DNA of 38,065 nt from Verrucomicrobiia bacterium (GTDB taxonomy: Bacteria > Verrucomicrobiota > Verrucomicrobiia > Verrucomicrobiales > DEV007): positions 1 to 38,065 of the forward strand of contig JAGRPC010000126.1 in the NCBI GenBank assembly GCA_020439925.1. The letters run 5' to 3'. Under the pieces are notes generated by a model. It was not told the origin of the DNA and ran no database searches. It saw nothing but the letters and a program-made list of their open reading frames with translations. Position 1 is the stretch's first letter, and each line of letters starts with the position of its first letter. The position numbers were made by a program, and so were the translations under genes. Below are positions 34,161-38,065 of the stretch, piece after piece.

Positions 34161-35705
34161 TTACTGAGCGGGCGCGTTGGCCGGATCAGTCGTGAGCGGC
34201 CAGTCGTCGGTGCGGAAAGGCACGACCGGCAGGCCATTCCGCCCGCGCAGGTTTGCCACCGGATTGTCGGCCCAGGCGTAACGGACCGCCACGGGATTGG
34301 GGACCTCTCCGCTCGTTACCTCGACCTTGTCAGATCCAACGAGCTTGCCGGTCGCCCAGTGCCAGACCTTGTCCTCCCCGGCAACGGCAAATCCCACGGC
34401 CTCCTGCGTGTCAAAGGTGTAGAGCCCGGCCGTCCCCACGTTTTCGAAGGTCAGCGTGGCCTTTCCGTCCTTCACCTCCATCGACTTGTAGGAGGGGCTC
34501 TGATACTCGAGGGCCATTCCATAATCTCTCGCAAGGGCAATACGGGCGAGGCGCTTGCCAACGTCCTGCTTGTTGCGAGGATGGATGTCGCGTCCTTCTC
34601 CGAGATCGTAGATGACCGCCTGACCGGTGTTGGGAAGGGCAAGGGTGTTGGTCTGCGCCTCGCGAAGCTCGGCCCAGGAGGAGTCCCCGGGATCGGGTTT
34701 TTCGGCCATGAAATCGGCGAGTTGCACCCAATAGAACGGGAAGTCGCCAATACCCCAGGCCTTTCGCCACTCCGTGATCATGAGCGAGAAGAGGTCGTCG
34801 TATTGATAGGCCCTCCCGGCATTGGATTCACCCTGATACCAGACCGTGCCGCGGATGCCATATCCGATGGTCGGATGCAGCACACCAGCCCACAGATTTC
34901 CCGGTCGGTGCTGGCCGCGGAGTTGGTCGGAAGGCGCCCGAGGAGGGGTCTTGCCGGCCGCCTGGGCTTCGTCCGCCTTGACTTTCCAGTCCGCCATGGC
35001 CTTTTCATGGTCGTAGTTTGCCTCAATCTCACGCCACTGGTCCATCACGACGGAGAACCGGGCATCCGCCTCCATGACCTCGCGAGGCACCCAGGCTTCG
35101 GCCGCGGATCCTCCCCACGCGTTGTCAATGAGTCCGATCGGGACCCCTAGGGTCTGGTGCAGCTGGCGACCGAAGAAAAACCCAACTCCCGAAAACTCCC
35201 CGACGGTCTCGGGGGTGCAGAGCTCCCATCGGCCCTTGAAATCATCCTGCTCCTCCTGGGTTCCGGTTTGCGGAACGGAAATAAACCGGATGTTCGGATA
35301 GTTTGCCGATGCGACCTCGAGGTCCGGATCATTGGACTGGCTCACCGACCACTGCATGTTCGATTGGCCCGAACAGATCCACACTTCTCCAATGACGATG
35401 TTGGAAAGGACGCGCACTTCGCCGTTCGAGGAAAGAGTCATGCGCAAGGCGTGCTGGGCTCCCGACATGGGTTGAAGCACGATCTTCCAACGGCCCTGAT
35501 CATCCGCCTTCGTCGCATGGGTTTGCCCCGCGATGGAGACACTCACATCCGCCCCGGGGTCGGCCCATCCCCAGATGGGATTGGCCAGATCCCGCTGCAG
35601 AACCATATGATCACCGACGAGGGCGGGAAGACGCAACCCGGCCTCGAGCAGGGAGGAAGATCCCAGCGAGAGTATCAATGTCAGGAAGAAGAAGCCTCTT
35701 TTCAT
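34161..35705 (-). CDS. Sialate O-acetylesterase-type SGNH hydrolase
   Basis: 514 residues, exported (signal peptide 1-22, KRGFFFLTLILSLGSSSLLEAG). The catalytic serine is S115 in GQSNM; TVWYQGESNAGRAY gives the Gly/Asn oxyanion block and GRDIHPRNKQDVG the Asp-x-x-His pair near the C-terminal third. A beta-sandwich segment precedes the catalytic domain, and another beta-rich part follows it. Family members remove acetyl groups from sialic acids or plant and algal polysaccharides; in this phylum a polysaccharide role is likely. The ATG at 35705 starts the signal peptide and fits the promoter; the frame is open further upstream. Confidence 0.9.
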   Translation of the reverse strand: MKRGFFFLTLILSLGSSSLLEAGLRLPALVGDHMVLQRDLANPIWGWADPGADVSVSIAGQTHATKADDQGRWKIVLQPMSGAQHALRMTLSSNGEVRVLSNIVIGEVWICSGQSNMQWSVSQSNDPDLEVASANYPNIRFISVPQTGTQEEQDDFKGRWELCTPETVGEFSGVGFFFGRQLHQTLGVPIGLIDNAWGGSAAEAWVPREVMEADARFSVVMDQWREIEANYDHEKAMADWKVKADEAQAAGKTPPRAPSDQLRGQHRPGNLWAGVLHPTIGYGIRGTVWYQGESNAGRAYQYDDLFSLMITEWRKAWGIGDFPFYWVQLADFMAEKPDPGDSSWAELREAQTNTLALPNTGQAVIYDLGEGRDIHPRNKQDVGKRLARIALARDYGMALEYQSPSYKSMEVKDGKATLTFENVGTAGLYTFDTQEAVGFAVAGEDKVWHWATGKLVGSDKVEVTSGEVPNPVAVRYAWADNPVANLRGRNGLPVVPFRTDDWPLTTDPANAPAQ

Positions 35706-35712
35706 CGCCGGG

Positions 35713-35741
35713 GTTGTAGCGAAACACGGACAGTGGCGCAA
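35713..35741 (-). promoter_or_regulatory. Candidate promoter of the sialate O-acetylesterase gene
   Basis: On the minus strand TTGCGC (35741-35736), 17 nt, TACAAC (35718-35713). The -10 ends 7 nt before the ATG at 35705, predicting a leaderless message. Confidence 0.48.
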
Positions 35742-35823
35742 CCGCTTTTCTTCACCGATTTGCGTGGACGATGAGGAGATCACCCTCATTCCATCCGCCG
35801 ATTCCGATCCGAGGTTTCCGGCC

Positions 35824-35852
35824 TTGGTCGTGCAAGCAAACTCGTCTAGAAT
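35824..35852 (+). promoter_or_regulatory. Weak candidate promoter of the TPR membrane protein gene
   Basis: TTGGTC (35824-35829), 17 nt, TAGAAT (35847-35852). The -10 is good and the -35 partial. Predicted start about 35859, giving a leader of about 17 nt. Confidence 0.35.
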
Positions 35853-35875
35853 GAGAACCGCTTTCTCTGGAATCG

Positions 35876-36388
35876 ATGCAAACGGGACGTTTGACCGGTA
35901 TTTTTCGCACCCTCGGCGGCCTCGCCTGCCTCTGCGCAGCGTGGTATCTCGGGATTCACCAGCAGGCCCCGGACGCCCTCCTCGACGCGGGTTCCGTTCT
36001 CCTCGGAGCGCTCCTTTTCGTCCTTGGCATGGCCCTGCTCTGGCCCCTGCTGTTCCAGATCGCGATGAAACCTCTCTTCGCCTTGGCCGACCAGGTTTTT
36101 TCTCCTTCAGACCGGGAAAGTAAGCCGGCCCTGAACCTGAAACTACCGGACCACTACCTCAACGAGGGGCGCCACGAGGAGGCGCTCGCCGAATATCTGG
36201 AGGCCATCAGACATCACCCCCGGGCAAGGGAGGCTTACGAGAAGGCGATCTGGCTGCAGGCATCGGTATTTCAGAATCCAGCGGAAGCCGAAAGACTCTT
36301 CAAGAAGGCCAGGAGAAGGAAGCTGACCCTCGACCCCGCCATCGAGAACCTGGTCAGACTGACCCGGACCTCCCAGCATCCCCTCTGA
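35876..36388 (+). CDS. Small membrane protein with TPR-like helices
   Basis: 170 residues: two membrane helices (about 12-28 and 38-66; GSVLLGALLFVLGMALLWPLL), a short linker, then a cytoplasmic TPR-like region (YLNEGRHEEALAEYLEAIRHHPRAREAYEKAIWLQ and a second, weaker copy with NPAEAERLFKKARRRK; each under one and a half repeats). No function is recognised; it may act as a protein-interaction anchor. Its stop lies 5 nt before the T-tract of the glnA terminator, and it converges with glnA. Confidence 0.75.
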   Translation: MQTGRLTGIFRTLGGLACLCAAWYLGIHQQAPDALLDAGSVLLGALLFVLGMALLWPLLFQIAMKPLFALADQVFSPSDRESKPALNLKLPDHYLNEGRHEEALAEYLEAIRHHPRAREAYEKAIWLQASVFQNPAEAERLFKKARRRKLTLDPAIENLVRLTRTSQHPL

Positions 36389-36392
36389 CGCC

Positions 36393-36427
36393 AAAAAAAA
36401 CGCCGCAGCCCGGAGACTGCGGCGTTT
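36393..36427 (-). terminator. Intrinsic terminator of glnA
   Basis: Read on the minus strand: stem CTGCGGCG/CGCCGCAG (36408-36401 with 36424-36417; flanking A/T pairs extend it to 11 bp), loop of 8 nt, then eight Ts (36400-36393). It begins about 30 nt after the glnA stop. On the plus strand the stem is followed by TTTCG only, so it mainly serves glnA. Confidence 0.88.
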
Positions 36428-36456
36428 CGAAAGGCACGGTCAGTGCAACCAATGGA

Positions 36457-37476
36457 TCAGGCCGTGGGAACCGTGGCGATCGTCTTGGAGACGCGAGCCA
36501 CGATCTGGTAAGGATCGGCCTGGGAGTTGGGGCGACGGTCTTCCAGATAACCCTTGTATCCGTTGTTCACGAAAGAGTGAGGCACACGGATGGACGCACC
36601 GCGGTCGGCCACCCCGTAGCTGAACTTGTCGATCGACTGGGTCTCGTGAAGACCCGTGAGGCGCAGGTGGTTGTCGGGTCCATAGGCGGCGATATGCTCG
36701 TCGCGGAATTTTTCGAAGGCACCCATGAGCGACTCAAAGTACTCCTTGCCACCCTTCTCACGCATGTAGTCGGTGGAGAAGTTGCAGTGCATGCCGGATC
36801 CGTTCCAGTCGCCCTGGAAGGGCTTGCAGTGCAGGATCACGTCGACACCGTATTTTTCGCAAACGCGCATGAGAAGGTAACGAGCCACCCAGATCTGGTC
36901 GGCAGCGGTGCAAGCACCCTTGCCGAATACCTGGAACTCCCACTGTCCCTTCGCCACTTCGGCATTGATACCTTCGTGATTGATTCCTGCTGCGATGCAG
37001 ATGTCGAGGTGCTCTTCGACGATGGTACGGGCCAGGTCACCGACCTGCTTCGAGCCGACGCCGCAGTAGTACTCACCTTGGGGATCCGGATATCCGGCAT
37101 CGGGCCAACCAAGGGGACGACCATCCTGGAAGAGGAAATACTCCTGCTCGAGACCGATCCAAAGACCCGGATCTTCGGGAATGGTGGCACGCGCGTTGGT
37201 CGGGTGCGGGGTCACACCGTCCGGCATCATGACCTCGGCGAGAACGATGAACCCGTTGGTGCGGGTCACGTCAGGGTAAAGAGCGACCGGCTTGAGCATA
37301 CAGTCCGAACTGCGACCCTCGGCCTGCATCGTGGAACTTCCGTCAAAACCCCACAACGGGCAATCCGCGAGGGTGAACTTATCGGGATCTCCATCGACCA
37401 TTTTGGTCTTGCCACGGAGGTTAGGGGTGGGCTCGTATCCGTCCAGCCAGATATATTCGAGTTTCAGTTTTGCCAT
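36457..37476 (-). CDS. glnA: Glutamine synthetase, type II (eukaryote-like)
   Basis: 339 residues; joins ammonia to glutamate using ATP. The short length and motifs mark GSII, the form of eukaryotes and rhizobial glnII, not the ~470-residue GSI: WGFDGSSTMQAEGRSSD (beta-grasp), GLEQEYFLF, GWPDAGYPDPQGEYYCGVG, AGINHEGINAEVAKGQWEFQV, GSGMHCNFS, and GYLEDRRPNSQADPY at the end. GSII lacks the adenylylation tyrosine loop of GSI. The ATG at 37476 (MAKLKLEYIWLDGYEP) was chosen; the frame continues 39 codons upstream, but that part overlaps the leader and is not conserved. A sigma-54 promoter (37577-37593) precedes it and a strong terminator follows. Confidence 0.95.
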   Translation of the reverse strand: MAKLKLEYIWLDGYEPTPNLRGKTKMVDGDPDKFTLADCPLWGFDGSSTMQAEGRSSDCMLKPVALYPDVTRTNGFIVLAEVMMPDGVTPHPTNARATIPEDPGLWIGLEQEYFLFQDGRPLGWPDAGYPDPQGEYYCGVGSKQVGDLARTIVEEHLDICIAAGINHEGINAEVAKGQWEFQVFGKGACTAADQIWVARYLLMRVCEKYGVDVILHCKPFQGDWNGSGMHCNFSTDYMREKGGKEYFESLMGAFEKFRDEHIAAYGPDNHLRLTGLHETQSIDKFSYGVADRGASIRVPHSFVNNGYKGYLEDRRPNSQADPYQIVARVSKTIATVPTA

Positions 37477-37576
37477 TTTCTTGTCGTTTTTGTATTTGGG
37501 ATTCGAAGCCCTGCAACTGCCTGAGCATCCTGCGCTTTCAGCACGAACTTCGGGTTGAATAACCGCACGGAAGAAA

Positions 37577-37593
37577 AGCAAGTTCCATGCCAA
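37577..37593 (-). promoter_or_regulatory. Sigma-54 (RpoN) promoter of glnA
   Basis: On the minus strand TTGGCATGGAACTTGCT (37593-37577) matches the consensus YTGGCACGNNNNTTGCW in all defined positions but one, with the -24 GG and -12 GC at correct spacing. Transcription would start near 37566, giving a leader of about 90 nt. A TTGACA box just upstream (37600-37595) with TTTTCT 17 nt on could form an overlapping sigma-70 promoter. No clear NtrC-type dyad was found upstream. Confidence 0.72.
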
Positions 37594-37669
37594 TTGTCAA
37601 CGGCCTCCGTAATTTATTATCAGGCAGTTCCAATCACCCCGCCAATGGGACAACGGCTCCCCTTAAAGA

Positions 37670-38065
37670 TCACTGGCGGCACCCCTGGAGCAGCAGGTCG
37701 AGGAAATCGGCGATGCCTCCCAAAGCGGCGCGGTGCTCGCTTGCCGGCAGGATCAGCAGGAGTTTGCGGGCTTCCGCCACCAGTTCCTGACCGGTGTCGA
37801 TGGCCGACTCGATCGCTCCGACGTAATCGGCAATACTGGCAAGCGCGGGAAGGTCGATGGGCTCGCGCTGGAGGAGAAGTTTGTGAAGCTTTTCCCTCTG
37901 GCGTTCGGTGGCCGAGCCGAGGAGGTTGAGGATGGGCAGCGTCAGCTTTCCCTTGTGCAGGTCGGTTCGCAGCGTTTTCCCATACTCCTGCTCGTCGCCG
38001 ATGAGGTCGATACAGTCGTCGTAGACCTGGTAGGCGGTCCCGATACGAAGGCCGAAATCGAGAAG
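37670..38065 (-). CDS. Polyprenyl diphosphate synthase, C-terminal part (5' end beyond window)
   Basis: The frame is open from the right edge to a TGA at 37672-37670: 131 residues of the C-terminal half. The second aspartate-rich motif is present (YDDCIDLIGDEQEYGK, then TDLHKGKLTLPIL), which binds the allylic diphosphate through Mg2+ in trans-prenyltransferases. Product chain length (octaprenyl, heptaprenyl or geranylgeranyl) depends on residues outside the window. The rest is helical, as expected. The gene lies upstream of glnA in the same direction, with a 76-nt gap to the sigma-54 promoter and no clear terminator. Confidence 0.9.
   Translation of the reverse strand, partial: LLDFGLRIGTAYQVYDDCIDLIGDEQEYGKTLRTDLHKGKLTLPILNLLGSATERQREKLHKLLLQREPIDLPALASIADYVGAIESAIDTGQELVAEARKLLLILPASEHRAALGGIADFLDLLLQGCRQ

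Noticed and set aside
37477-37570. Glutamine (glnA-type) riboswitch in the glnA leader
   Set aside because: The conserved core of the glnA RNA motif could not be recognised; only weak GC-containing stems are possible.
37477-37593. 39-residue N-terminal extension of glutamine synthetase
   Set aside because: The extension covers the leader and the sigma-54 promoter itself and is not conserved; MAKLKLEYIWLDG fits the start of the GSII domain.

Overview
The window is GC-rich, densely coded bacterial chromosome, most likely from a member of the Verrucomicrobiota (PVC superphylum). Pointers are the PSD1/planctomycete-cytochrome gene followed by a DUF1501 gene, the secreted NHL, sialate-O-acetylesterase and tandem-helical-repeat proteins, a short bS21, and a type II (eukaryote-like) glutamine synthetase. 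The phylum is inferred from gene families; no rRNA gene is present. Shine-Dalgarno sequences are mostly absent. No tRNA, rRNA, CRISPR array, insertion sequence, prophage or integrase was recognised.

Left part (1-9,500): on the minus strand a PSD1 surface/cytochrome protein and a DUF1501 protein (cut by the left edge) form an operon, divergent from acs (acetyl-CoA synthetase). Then come a periplasmic-binding-domain/PAS membrane sensor that stops before any output domain, a secreted NHL beta-propeller protein, and rpsU with a very clear promoter and terminator.

Middle (9,500-25,000): a coupled pair of small genes (one roadblock-like); pgsA-der (1-nt overlap); a secreted unknown; a metallo-beta-lactamase-fold hydrolase divergent from a double Lrp/AsnC protein resembling siroheme decarboxylase; gatC and gatA separated by a repeat-rich gap; a 53-codon candidate small exported peptide coupled to a Tat-exported TIM-barrel protein; an MsbA-like ABC exporter; a tandem-helical-repeat protein; and a YdeP-type molybdopterin oxidoreductase.

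Right part (25,000-38,065): a small membrane protein coupled to the glucan glucosyltransferase OpgH (no opgG here); a cytochrome c with a DUF3500 protein; thiG with a COG2509 FAD protein, preceded by a candidate small structured RNA ending in a strong terminator; mscL; an atypical Nramp-fold transporter; a sialate O-acetylesterase; a TPR membrane protein; glnA (GSII) with a near-perfect sigma-54 promoter; and the 3' end of a polyprenyl diphosphate synthase gene.

Two themes run through the window. First, several genes have a TTGnnn-17-TAnnnT promoter ending 6-9 nt before the start codon, which predicts leaderless mRNAs. Second, convergent genes abut within 1-6 nt with no terminator between them. 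No single completely new defence- or mobile-type system was found; the best leads are the putative RNA upstream of thiG, the sigma-54-driven GSII gene, the leaderless promoter set, the fused siroheme-decarboxylase-like protein and the opgH partner gene.
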